Assembly (NCBI GenBank): GCA_023249375.1
Contig: JAHFCT010000030.1
Coordinates: forward strand, 1 to 39,315
Length of the DNA stretch: 39,315 nucleotides
Direction of reading: 5' to 3'
From: Gemmatimonadota bacterium
Lineage (GTDB): Bacteria > Gemmatimonadota > Gemmatimonadetes > Gemmatimonadales > Gemmatimonadaceae
Shown: positions 7,590-15,215 of the stretch, piece after piece
How positions within the stretch are numbered: position 1 is the stretch's first letter
Layout of the letters: every line of letters starts with the position of its first letter
Position numbers and translations under genes: made by a program
The notes under the pieces: generated by a model
Database searches by the model: none
Told to the model about the DNA's origin: nothing
Seen by the model: the letters and a program-made list of their open reading frames with translations, nothing else

Positions 7590-10382
7590 GTGTCCAACAC
7601 GATTCGCGTCGTCAACGCTCGCCAGCACAACCTGAAAGGCATCAGCGTTGAGCTGCCGCGGCGCGCGATCACGGTGGTCACCGGCCCCTCGGGTTCAGGC
7701 AAATCGTCGTTCGCGTTCGACACCATCTACGCCGAAGGGCAGCGCCGATACGTCGAGTCGCTCTCGGCGTACGCCCGCCAGTTCCTCGACCGCATGCAGA
7801 AGCCGCTCGTGGATTCCATCGAGGGGCTCTCGCCCGCCGTCGCCATCGAGCAGAAGAACCCGGTGCGCACGTCGCGCTCCACCGTCGGCACCGCCACCGA
7901 GATCTACGACTATCTCCGCCTGCTGTGGGCACGCGTCGGTCGTACGTTGTGTCCCACGTGCGGCCGCGAACTGCGTCCCGACACGCCACAGGGCGCCGCC
8001 GACCACGTGCTTGCTCTGCCGGCCGACACTCGCATTCAGGTCACGTTTCCACTGCGCCTGTCCGACCTCGTATCGCACGCGGTGGCCGTCGAGAACCTGC
8101 GCGCCGAGGGCTTCGTGCGCGTCGTCGCCGATGGCGTCGCGTACCACGTTGACGATCTGAATGGAAAGAAACCCGACCTCACCAAGTGCGCCGAGGTGCT
8201 GGTCGTCACCGATCGTCTCACCGTCGATACCGCGTCGCGCTCACGCCTCACCGATGCCATCGAGACGGCCTTCCGCGAGGGCGATGGCGACTGCGTGGTG
8301 CTCGCCGAGGCGCCGCCCAGCCGACTCCGCTTCACCACCCGCTTCGAGTGCCCCGAGCACCATCTCCGCGCGCCGCATCCCACGCCGCAGCTCTTCTCGT
8401 TCAACAATCCGCGCGGCGCCTGTCCCACGTGCAACGGATTTGGCGCCACGCTGGAGTACGACCTCGCGCTCATCGTGCCGCACCCCGAACGCACGCTGCG
8501 CGATGGCGCCATCGACCCGTGGACCAAGCCGCGCTACGACAACAAGCGGCGCGCGCTCGCCGAGGCGTGCAAACGCGAGGGCATCCCGATGGACCGCCCG
8601 TGGCGCGATCTCGCCGACAGTCAGCGCGAGTTTTTGCTACGCGGCAAGGCCAAGGGCTTTCAAGGGATCGTGCGTCACCTGACCGCACTCGAGGAGAAGA
8701 AGTACAAGCAGTATATCCGCGTCTTTCTGCGGCAGTACCAGTCGGCGATGACGTGCACGGCGTGTCGCGGCGCCAAGCTGCAGCCGGAGGCGCTGAATGT
8801 GCGCATCGGTGGTAAGCACATCGCCGAGGTCACGGCGATGCCCGTGGAACTCCTCAACGCCTGGCTTGACGCGCTGGTGCTCACGCCCGCCGAGCAGGCC
8901 ATCGCCGCCCACATCTGGCGCGAGGCGCGCGAACGCGTGCGCTTCCTCTGCGACGTGGGCCTCACGTACCTCACGCTCGACCGCGCCACTCGCACGCTTT
9001 CGGGAGGCGAAGCCCAGCGCATCGGTCTCGCCAACTCGCTGGGATCGCGCCTCGTCGATGCGCTGTACGTGCTCGACGAGCCGAGCATCGGCCTGCACGC
9101 GCGGGATATGGATCGCCTGCTGCGCTTGCTCGCGAAGCTGCGGGACGGCGGCAACACGGTGCTCGTCGTCGAGCACGATCTCGAGGCGGTGCGCGCCGCC
9201 GACTGGATGCTCGAACTCGGCCCCGAGAGCGGCGAGCGTGGCGGGCACGTCGTGTACAACGGACCCATCGCCGAAGCGGGCGCGAGTTCGCTGACGGGCC
9301 AGTACCTCATCGGCGCGCGCAGGATTCCGCTCCCCGACAAGCGGCGCACGCCCAAGCGCTGGATGACCCTCGAGGGTGCCCGCGCCCACAACCTGCGCGA
9401 CATCGACTTTCGCGTGCCGCTCGGCCTGCTGACGGCCATCACCGGCGTCTCCGGCTCGGGCAAGAGCACGCTGGTGCACGACGTGTTCTACCACGCCCTC
9501 GAAGCCGCACTCACCGGCGAACACAGCGCGCGGCAGCACCTTGGCGAAACCGTGGGCGAGTTCCGCGCATTCAGCGGCAGCGAAGCCGTCGAGGCGGTGG
9601 TGCTCATCGATCAGGAGCCCATTGGGCGCTCGCCGCGCTCGAATCCCGTGACCTACGTGAAGGCGTACGACGAGATCCGGCGCATCTTCGCGGCACTCCC
9701 CGAGTCGCGGGCGCGACGCTACACGCCGGGCACGTTCTCGTTTAATGTGGCGGGCGGACGCTGCGAGAAATGCGAAGGAGCCGGCGCCATCGCGGTCGAG
9801 ATGGTCTTTCTCGCCGATGTCTTCGTGCCGTGCGAGGAATGCGAAGGCCATCGCTTCAAGCCCGACGTGCTGGGCGTGAAGTACTTCGGCCGCAGCATCG
9901 TCGACGTGCTCGAGATGACGGTCGACGAGGCCATTCGGTTCTTTCCGTACGAGGAGAAACTCGGCCAGGCGCTGTGGCACATCCAGCAGGTCGGGTTGGG
10001 CTACCTGCGCCTCGGCCAGCCCGCCACGACACTCTCCGGCGGCGAAGCGCAGCGGCTCAAGATCGCACGTGAACTCGCGTTCTCTTCAAAGAAGGCTGGG
10101 CGCAAGCTCTATATCCTGGACGAACCCACCACCGGCCTGCATCTCGAGGACATTCGCAAACTGGCGTTCGTGCTCGACCAGTTGGTGGAAGCGGGTCACA
10201 CCGTGGTGCTCATCGAGCACAACCTCGACGTCATCAAGCTCGCCGACTGGGTCGTTGATCTCGGTCCGGAGGGCGGCGACGGTGGCGGCAGAGTCGTGGC
10301 GACCGGCACGCCCGAGCAGGTAGCCGCGGTTGAGGCCTCTCACACCGGCCGCTGGCTGAAGGCCGTCTTGGCGCAATCGTGA
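7590..10382 (+). CDS. uvrA: Excinuclease ABC subunit A
   Basis: A 930-residue UvrA, the damage-sensing ATPase of nucleotide excision repair that loads UvrB. It has two ABC ATPase modules. The first has Walker [10 protein letters not shown] (32-40), signature LSGGEAQR and Walker [11 protein letters not shown]. The second has [21 protein letters not shown] and [10 protein letters not shown]. The UvrB-binding and insertion regions are present and the length is normal. The first zinc module reads C254-P-E-H257 ... C278-P-T-C281, so one of the usual four Cys is His. The C-terminal zinc module CEKC...CEEC is intact. The start is GTG at 7590, giving [14 protein letters not shown]. There is no Shine-Dalgarno sequence, and a repeat copy reaches the start codon. 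A rho-independent terminator follows at 10438. Confidence 0.97.
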   Translation: MSNTIRVVNARQHNLKGISVELPRRAITVVTGPSGSGKSSFAFDTIYAEGQRRYVESLSAYARQFLDRMQKPLVDSIEGLSPAVAIEQKNPVRTSRSTVGTATEIYDYLRLLWARVGRTLCPTCGRELRPDTPQGAADHVLALPADTRIQVTFPLRLSDLVSHAVAVENLRAEGFVRVVADGVAYHVDDLNGKKPDLTKCAEVLVVTDRLTVDTASRSRLTDAIETAFREGDGDCVVLAEAPPSRLRFTTRFECPEHHLRAPHPTPQLFSFNNPRGACPTCNGFGATLEYDLALIVPHPERTLRDGAIDPWTKPRYDNKRRALAEACKREGIPMDRPWRDLADSQREFLLRGKAKGFQGIVRHLTALEEKKYKQYIRVFLRQYQSAMTCTACRGAKLQPEALNVRIGGKHIAEVTAMPVELLNAWLDALVLTPAEQAIAAHIWREARERVRFLCDVGLTYLTLDRATRTLSGGEAQRIGLANSLGSRLVDALYVLDEPSIGLHARDMDRLLRLLAKLRDGGNTVLVVEHDLEAVRAADWMLELGPESGERGGHVVYNGPIAEAGASSLTGQYLIGARRIPLPDKRRTPKRWMTLEGARAHNLRDIDFRVPLGLLTAITGVSGSGKSTLVHDVFYHALEAALTGEHSARQHLGETVGEFRAFSGSEAVEAVVLIDQEPIGRSPRSNPVTYVKAYDEIRRIFAALPESRARRYTPGTFSFNVAGGRCEKCEGAGAIAVEMVFLADVFVPCEECEGHRFKPDVLGVKYFGRSIVDVLEMTVDEAIRFFPYEEKLGQALWHIQQVGLGYLRLGQPATTLSGGEAQRLKIARELAFSSKKAGRKLYILDEPTTGLHLEDIRKLAFVLDQLVEAGHTVVLIEHNLDVIKLADWVVDLGPEGGDGGGRVVATGTPEQVAAVEASHTGRWLKAVLAQS

Positions 10383-10435
10383 TCCAGATCCAGAGTCATG
10401 ATCCGCAATCGAAATCCGTGATCCATTTCCTCAAT
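10380..10435 (-). repeat. Dispersed repeat, degenerate right half copy (C)
   Basis: GCAATCGAAATCCGTGATCC followed by ATTTCCTCAAT matches the right arm of the repeat family with several changes. It starts at the uvrA stop codon and ends just before the terminator stem. Confidence 0.55.
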
Positions 10436-10437
10436 CT

Positions 10438-10472
10438 CCCGCTTGAATTGAAGATTCAAGCGGGGTATTTTT
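10438..10472 (+). terminator. Rho-independent terminator after uvrA
   Basis: A perfect 10-bp stem, CCCGCTTGAA (10438-10447) with TTCAAGCGGG (10455-10464), has a 7-nt loop and is followed by G-TATTTTT. It lies 55 bp past uvrA and just before tRNA-Asn. Confidence 0.85.
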
Positions 10473-10481
10473 AAGATTCCT

Positions 10482-10553
10482 TCCCGAGTAGCTCAGGGGT
10501 AGAGCAGGCGACTGTTAATCGCCGGGTCGGGGGTTCAAATCCCTCCTCGGGAG
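10482..10553 (+). tRNA. tRNA-Asn(GTT)
   Basis: A complete 72-nt cloverleaf. The acceptor stem is TCCCGAG/CTCGGGA with discriminator G. The D arm is GCTCAGGGGTAGAGC. The anticodon arm is GGCGACTGTTAATCGCC with anticodon GTT. The T arm is GGGGGTTCAAATCCCTC. CCA is not encoded. Terminators sit on both sides, so it is probably transcribed alone. Confidence 0.95.
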
Positions 10554-10583
10554 CTCTGGAAACCGCAACATCTGGTCGGTATG

Positions 10584-10621
10584 ACAACGGGTTGGCCTCA
10601 CGGCCAACCCGTTGTGCTTTT
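10584..10621 (+). terminator. Strong terminator after tRNA-Asn
   Basis: A perfect 14-bp stem, ACAACGGGTTGGCC (10584-10597) with GGCCAACCCGTTGT (10602-10615), has a TCAC loop and is followed by GCTTTT. It lies 30 nt past the tRNA and can also act on transcription coming from the opposite strand. Confidence 0.85.
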
Positions 10622-10659
10622 GTCGACCCGTACCGCGATCGCCGGCGGTTTCCTCTCTT

Positions 10660-12639
10660 CTACGCGGGCCGGCTCGGGAGCCGATCCACCGCCGCTTTCA
10701 GATCGGACAGACGCACGGGCTTGTTCAGCACGGGCTGTCCCTGCGTGGCCAGAAAATCCTGGATGTCGCTGCGGAACGCCCCGCCCGTGATGAAGATGAC
10801 GCGCTCGGCCAGCGACGGATCGCGGCCCATCAACTCAAGGTAGAAGCGCTGGCCTCCCCCGTTGGGCATCACGACATCGGAGATGATGGAGTCGTAGTGC
10901 CGCCCAGCCTTGGCGAGGCCCTCATCCACGGAGCCCGCCGTGTCGACGTCAAACGCCTTCCCCAGATAGCGCGCCATCGCCATTCGCACCAACTCGTCGT
11001 CGTCGACGAGGAGTACGCGCGGCTTTGGCTTTGGCCCAGGCGCGGGCGAGCCGGTCGTTGCATCAGCCGGCCCCGTGCCGGCCGTCTCGGCGAGTTGCTC
11101 CGGTGCAAGCAGGTCAATGACTCGTATCGCGCCCGTCACGCGCGCGACGCGGGCAATGTCGGGCAGTCGGCGCGCTCCGCTGGACTCGGGCTCGCCACTC
11201 AGGCGCAGCCGGATGCACGCTTCGGTGCCCACGCCCACGATGGAGCGCAGCTCCAGCGCACCACCCATCGATTCCACCAATCCGCGAGCGACTGGCAATC
11301 CGAGTCCGCTCGAATGCCCGATTTCCTTCGTCGTGAAGAACGGCTCGAAGGCGCGTTCCACGATCTGGTCCGGCATGCCGACGCCGTTATCGCGCACTAC
11401 CAGCGACACGGTGTCCTCCTTCACGAATGCGAGCACCGACACCGCGCCCGGCCGGCCATCCGGCACGGCTTCGACCGCGTTCGTCACGAGCGCGGCGATT
11501 GCCTCGACGATCGCCGTGGACATGCCGAATACCCAGAGCCCGCGGTCGATCGACGTGATCACGTCGACGTCGGGGCGCGAACTGTCCCGCGCCGCCGACA
11601 CCGCCGCGTTCACTGCCTTCGCCAGGTGCGTGCTTGGCAGCGGGTGGTCGGAGCTCTCGGCACCCCCGGCCATCGCGCCAAACTGCCGGACGATGCGCGT
11701 CACGCGGTCCACGGCGGCCAGCGAGATGTCGATGCACGCGCCAAGTTCGGCCATCCCGCCATGGCGCATGATCTCCAGGCGTGCGTCATCGAGACTGGCC
11801 TTGATGGCCGCCGCCGGATTGTTGAGCTCGTGTGCGATGCCCGCTGCCAGGCGGCCGACCACGGCCATCCGCTCCGATCGCGACAGTTCATCGGTGCGAT
11901 GCGCCAACTCGCGCGTCCGCTCGGCGACGCGCTCTTCCAGGTCGACCCGGAGCGAGTTGAGCGCCGAGCGATCCTCCGCGATGTCACGGACGATCGCGGC
12001 CGCGAACACCAGCGCCGCAACGAAGATGCCCTCGTTCAGGAGGTACGGCGCCGGTGACAGATCGCTCACGACGAGCACGTCGGACGCCGCCGCCGCCGCG
12101 AGCACGCCGAACGCGGTGAGGAAGTACGCGGCGCGCGGCACGCCGCGGCGCCACTCGACGAGCATGCGCGCCATGATGGCAACGAGCGAGCCGACGAGCA
12201 CGCCGAACACGACGTAGCCGAATGGGGTCGGCGTCGTGTCGTAGTAGGTGCTCCCGGAGAGCGCGATCAGACGCGGCGTGATGTCGGCCGTGTAGAGCAG
12301 GCCGGGGAACAGGCTGGTGAGCGACGCGGCCACGAGCGCGCCGAACATCAGCCGGTACGCCCAGTGCCGGTCGAATCCCCGAGCGCGTGCGATATGACGG
12401 GTCGCGCTGATCAGGAAGATGCCGCTGATCGCGATGGTCGAGCTCGCGAGGTACGACCGGGTCGCGGCAGAAATCCCCGGGACATACCCGAGCCCGTCAA
12501 CGAGACCGTACCCGCCGGCGGCAATAAAGAGGTGCGACGGCAGCGCCGAGTTGCGCGCGCCCGAGGTGCGGCTCAGCGCGTACGCAAACGCGCCGATGGC
12601 GAGCGAAACTGTCGCGAGGAAGAAACTAATAAAGAGCAT
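10660..12639 (-). CDS. Membrane hybrid sensor histidine kinase with C-terminal receiver
   Basis: From the ATG at 12639 this is a 659-residue protein. Residues 1-220 form about seven hydrophobic helices, an integral-membrane sensor. A coiled linker (225-255) leads to the HisKA H-box AAGIAHELNNP (His270). The HATPase domain shows VTNAVEA, RDNGVGMP and SGLGLPVARG. The C-terminal receiver (540-655) shows RVLLVDDDE, phospho-acceptor Asp588 in SDVVMP, and Lys in NKPV. There is no output domain, so phosphate must pass to an unseen partner. The frame is open to a TTG at 12738, adding 33 polar residues, but the ATG sits right before the first helix and is preferred. It is an orphan with no adjacent regulator, and its stimulus is unknown. 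Confidence 0.85.
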   Translation of the reverse strand: MLFISFFLATVSLAIGAFAYALSRTSGARNSALPSHLFIAAGGYGLVDGLGYVPGISAATRSYLASSTIAISGIFLISATRHIARARGFDRHWAYRLMFGALVAASLTSLFPGLLYTADITPRLIALSGSTYYDTTPTPFGYVVFGVLVGSLVAIMARMLVEWRRGVPRAAYFLTAFGVLAAAAASDVLVVSDLSPAPYLLNEGIFVAALVFAAAIVRDIAEDRSALNSLRVDLEERVAERTRELAHRTDELSRSERMAVVGRLAAGIAHELNNPAAAIKASLDDARLEIMRHGGMAELGACIDISLAAVDRVTRIVRQFGAMAGGAESSDHPLPSTHLAKAVNAAVSAARDSSRPDVDVITSIDRGLWVFGMSTAIVEAIAALVTNAVEAVPDGRPGAVSVLAFVKEDTVSLVVRDNGVGMPDQIVERAFEPFFTTKEIGHSSGLGLPVARGLVESMGGALELRSIVGVGTEACIRLRLSGEPESSGARRLPDIARVARVTGAIRVIDLLAPEQLAETAGTGPADATTGSPAPGPKPKPRVLLVDDDELVRMAMARYLGKAFDVDTAGSVDEGLAKAGRHYDSIISDVVMPNGGGQRFYLELMGRDPSLAERVIFITGGAFRSDIQDFLATQGQPVLNKPVRLSDLKAAVDRLPSRPA

Positions 12640-12911
12640 CGAGGGCGTGCCGGGGGCCGAAGGGGGATGCTCTGAGTATCGGGCGCTCGGCCGCTCGTAT
12701 TGAGGTAAGTAATAATCCTCTTTTCTCCCACGCGACAACTCCGAAGCCCTGACTGCGGGCGAAGCACCAGACCGGTATTCTCCGCGCGGTCCCGGTGCGG
12801 GCTACAATGGGCCCGCACCGCGTTCCCCACTTCGAGACCGCCCCGCGCGGCCGAGGCGGCCACCATGCGTCCTGTCTCGTTTCACGCCACCCCACGCACG
12901 AGGTGATCGCT
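12640..12911. other. Divergent intergenic region with hairpin
   Basis: About 270 bp lie between the hybrid kinase and the fasciclin gene. An AT-richer patch near 12700-12725 could hold the kinase promoter. A perfect 8-bp inverted repeat, GTGCGGGC (12795-12802) and GCCCGCAC (12811-12818), encloses TACAATGG, where TACAAT resembles a -10 box for the fasciclin gene. I see no small gene. Confidence 0.4.
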
Positions 12912-13457
12912 ATGCGCACGTCCCGTATCCTGCTGCCCGCGGTGTTCGCTGTTCTTGCACTCTCAGCCTGCAGTTCAGCGGCGGACTCCGGCGCCGCTGC
13001 TGCGGACGCGGCGCCGGCGGCCGGCCAGGCCAATGTGCAGGACAACGAGTCGGTGAAGGATGTCGTCAAGATTGCGGTGGCGTCGAAGGACCACACCACG
13101 CTCGTCGCCGCGCTGCAGGCCGGTGACCTCGTGAACTCGCTCGCCAACGCCGGGCCATTCACTGTCTTTGCGCCGACGAACGCCGCGTTTGACAAGCTCC
13201 CCAAGGGGACCGTGAATGATCTCCTCAAGCCGGCGAACAAGGAAAAGCTGCGCCTCGTGCTCCAGCACCACGTCACCACCTCGGCGCTCGACCTCGACCA
13301 GTTCAGCGACGGCCAGGTGGTCTCGATGGCGGACGGCACGAACGCCACGATCCACAAGCAGGGCGCCGACACGTTCATCAATGCGGCCAAGATCATCGCC
13401 TCGGTCCGCGGTTCCAATGGCATGGTGCACGTGATCGACGCGGTGCTGCTGCCGTAG
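12912..13457 (+). CDS. Fasciclin (FAS1) domain lipoprotein
   Basis: A 181-residue secreted protein. The signal sequence (MRTSRILLPAVFAVLALSAC) ends in a lipobox-like LSAC, so Cys20 is the likely lipidated residue. An Ala-rich spacer follows, then one complete FAS1 domain (about residues 45-181). FAS1 hallmarks are visible: GPFTVFAPTNAAFDKLP, LVLQHHV, and the closing NGMVHVIDAVLLP. FAS1 domains mediate adhesion or ligand binding at cell surfaces; the ligand is unknown. The start is the ATG at 12912, preceded by GAGGTGAT at good spacing, although the frame is open further upstream. A perfect hairpin follows the gene. Confidence 0.9.
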   Translation: MRTSRILLPAVFAVLALSACSSAADSGAAAADAAPAAGQANVQDNESVKDVVKIAVASKDHTTLVAALQAGDLVNSLANAGPFTVFAPTNAAFDKLPKGTVNDLLKPANKEKLRLVLQHHVTTSALDLDQFSDGQVVSMADGTNATIHKQGADTFINAAKIIASVRGSNGMVHVIDAVLLP

Positions 13458-13479
13458 GCGCCATCGAGCAGGCACAGAA

Positions 13480-13503
13480 GGCGGCAGCGCGCGCGCTGCC
13501 GCC
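13480..13503 (+). terminator. 24-bp perfect palindrome after fasciclin gene
   Basis: GGCGGCAGCGC meets its exact reverse complement over 24 bp. The hairpin lies 23 nt past the fasciclin stop. The T-rich GTCGTTTTC starts only some 15 nt later, so it is a weak or non-canonical terminator candidate. Confidence 0.45.
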
Positions 13504-13541
13504 TGATCGCGTGTCAAGTCGTTTTCTGCCGGCGAGTGTTG

Positions 13542-13547
13542 TATTCT
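13542..13547 (+). promoter_or_regulatory. Putative -10 box, leaderless start of GT4 gene
   Basis: TATTCT is followed by seven bases (CTCCCCC) and the ATG at 13555. No Shine-Dalgarno sequence is present, which fits a leaderless mRNA. Confidence 0.4.
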
Positions 13548-13554
13548 CTCCCCC

Positions 13555-14613
13555 ATGCGGATCCTGCACGTCCTGAACCACGTTGATCGCGTCGGCAACG
13601 GCATCGTGCACGTCGCCGTGGATCTCGCGTGCGTGCAGGCGCGCGAGGGACACGACGTGTGGGTGGCCTCGGTGGGCGGCGCGTACGAGGGGCTGCTGGC
13701 TCGGCACGGCGTGCGCCACGTGCGCATTGATCAGGCCCGGCGGCCGCTCACGCTCTGGCGCGCCGCGCGCGCGCTGCGCGCCCTGCTCCGCGACGAGCGC
13801 ATCGACATTGTGCACGCGCATATGGTCACGGCCTATCTGCTCGCACGCGTGCTGCGCGTTGGAGCGAAGTGGCGCCTGGTCGCGTCCGTGCACAACGAGT
13901 GGCAGCGCAGTTCCACGCTTATGGGCGGCGCCGACCGCGTCATCACGATGAGTGAGGACGCCGTCACCCGCCTCTCGGCGCGCGGCATGCCACGCGATCG
14001 GCTGCGCGCGGTGCGCAACGGCACCGTCGGGAGTCCGCGATTGGCGGACGCGCCGCAGGACGCCGTGCAACTCAGCCAGCCCGCCATCGTCACCGTCGCC
14101 GGGATGTACGAGCGAAAAGGCATCGCGGATCTCATCGCCGCCTACGACCTCATCGCCGCCGGGCACCCGACCGCTCACCTGTATCTCGTGGGAGACGGCC
14201 CCGACCGTGCGCGCTTTGAAGCGCAGGCCCGCGCGCTGGTGGCGCACGATCGCATCCACTTCGAGGGGTTCCGCGCCTCTCCCCGCGCCTACCTGCGTGC
14301 CGCCCGTGTGTTTGTCCTGGCGTCGCACGCCGAGCCCGGCGGGCTTGTACTCCCCGAAGCACGCGACTGTGGCTGTGCGATCATCGCGACCGCGGTGGAC
14401 GGTTCGCCCGAACTGCTCGACGGCGGTCGCGCCGGCGTGCTCGTGCCGCCGCGGGACGCCGCCGCGCTCGGCGCCGCCATCACGCGTCTGCTTGACGATG
14501 CCGCCGAGTGCGATCGCTGGCGCACCGCCGCGGGCACGAATCTCGAATGGCTGCGCATCGAACGGCAGCACGAGGAAACGCTCGCCGTCTATCGCGACGC
14601 GCTCGCGCGCTAG
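13555..14613 (+). CDS. GT4-family glycosyltransferase
   Basis: A 352-residue GT-B fold enzyme that moves a sugar from an activated nucleotide donor to an acceptor, probably at the cytoplasmic membrane face. The N-terminal domain opens with MRILHVLNHVDRVGNG, with the glycine-rich acceptor loop, and contains DIVHAHMV. The C-terminal donor-binding domain has VTVAGMYERKGIADLI, LYLVGDGPDR and the E-x7-E motif in EPGGLVLPEA. Donor and acceptor cannot be read from the sequence. The ATG at 13555 is supported by the TATTCT box. Its TAG overlaps the stop of the convergent DsbA-like gene within CTAG. It is most likely involved in surface polysaccharide or glycolipid synthesis. Confidence 0.88.
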   Translation: MRILHVLNHVDRVGNGIVHVAVDLACVQAREGHDVWVASVGGAYEGLLARHGVRHVRIDQARRPLTLWRAARALRALLRDERIDIVHAHMVTAYLLARVLRVGAKWRLVASVHNEWQRSSTLMGGADRVITMSEDAVTRLSARGMPRDRLRAVRNGTVGSPRLADAPQDAVQLSQPAIVTVAGMYERKGIADLIAAYDLIAAGHPTAHLYLVGDGPDRARFEAQARALVAHDRIHFEGFRASPRAYLRAARVFVLASHAEPGGLVLPEARDCGCAIIATAVDGSPELLDGGRAGVLVPPRDAAALGAAITRLLDDAAECDRWRTAAGTNLEWLRIERQHEETLAVYRDALAR

Positions 14614-15215
14614 TCGCGCCGGAACTCGCCAGACGATCGCAGCGGCGACGAAAAGAAGTCCGCGATCTCGGCTGGCAGCGCGAGGCCCCAGAGCACGCGT
14701 CCGTCGGGACGCACGAGCCGCGGCACGCCGCCGAGCCGTCGCGTCACCCAGTCCATCTCCCACTCATCCGCGAGACGATGACCGAGCGGACCATCGAGAT
14801 CGACCCAGCCCGGGACACCGGCCCACCCGGCCACGCTGTTGATGACCGCCGGATCCGAGATGTCCTCGCCGCGCATCCACAGCGCGGTGCCCAGCGCCTT
14901 GCGAAACGCGGCCGCGCGCGGGGCATGCTGCCGGTGCACCGCGGCGACCGCCGCAATCGGACGCCGCGTGTTCGGCTTCACGGGCGGCGCCGTGATGTTC
15001 ACTTCCTGCGCCTCCCGGCGCACGACGTCCACGTCGTCCTCGAGCGCGCGCATCACGCGCCGGTCGCCGAGGCGTGGCGGCACCGGCAGCGACGGATCGT
15101 GCTGCACGCCGCGCCAGTCGCAGCGCTCCATCATGCCAAGCGCCTCGAGCCGCGCCGACAGCGCAAAGCTGAAGGGGCAGTTCAGATCCGCGTAAAGCAG
15201 CGCGGTGAAGGTCAC
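14610..15215 (-). CDS. DsbA-fold thioredoxin-like protein (CPFS motif)
   Basis: A 201-residue protein whose N-terminus TFTALLYADLNCPFSFALSA matches the first strand and active-site helix of DsbA / 2-hydroxychromene-2-carboxylate isomerase-type proteins. The motif is C13-P-F-S16, so only one Cys is present. That disfavours a disulfide oxidase and favours a GST-kappa/isomerase-like or redox-sensing role. A late GGVPRLVRPDG segment carries the cis-Pro expected in the fold (V-P). There is no signal peptide, so it is cytoplasmic. The start is GTG at 15215, overlapping the M14 gene's TGA as GTGA; the frame stays open further upstream but would run inside the M14 gene. The substrate is unknown. Confidence 0.7.
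   Translation of the reverse strand: MTFTALLYADLNCPFSFALSARLEALGMMERCDWRGVQHDPSLPVPPRLGDRRVMRALEDDVDVVRREAQEVNITAPPVKPNTRRPIAAVAAVHRQHAPRAAAFRKALGTALWMRGEDISDPAVINSVAGWAGVPGWVDLDGPLGHRLADEWEMDWVTRRLGGVPRLVRPDGRVLWGLALPAEIADFFSSPLRSSGEFRRD

Noticed and set aside
8637-9980. 447-codon minus-strand frame inside uvrA
   Set aside because: It is the antisense shadow of a fully conserved UvrA.
12640-12738. TTG start for the hybrid kinase, 33 residues upstream
   Set aside because: The extra residues are polar and precede the first membrane helix; the ATG at 12639 is a better start. The upstream start is not excluded.
13393-14763. 456-codon minus-strand frame opposite the GT4 gene
   Set aside because: No motif, Arg/Ala-rich, overlaps two genes with clear families.
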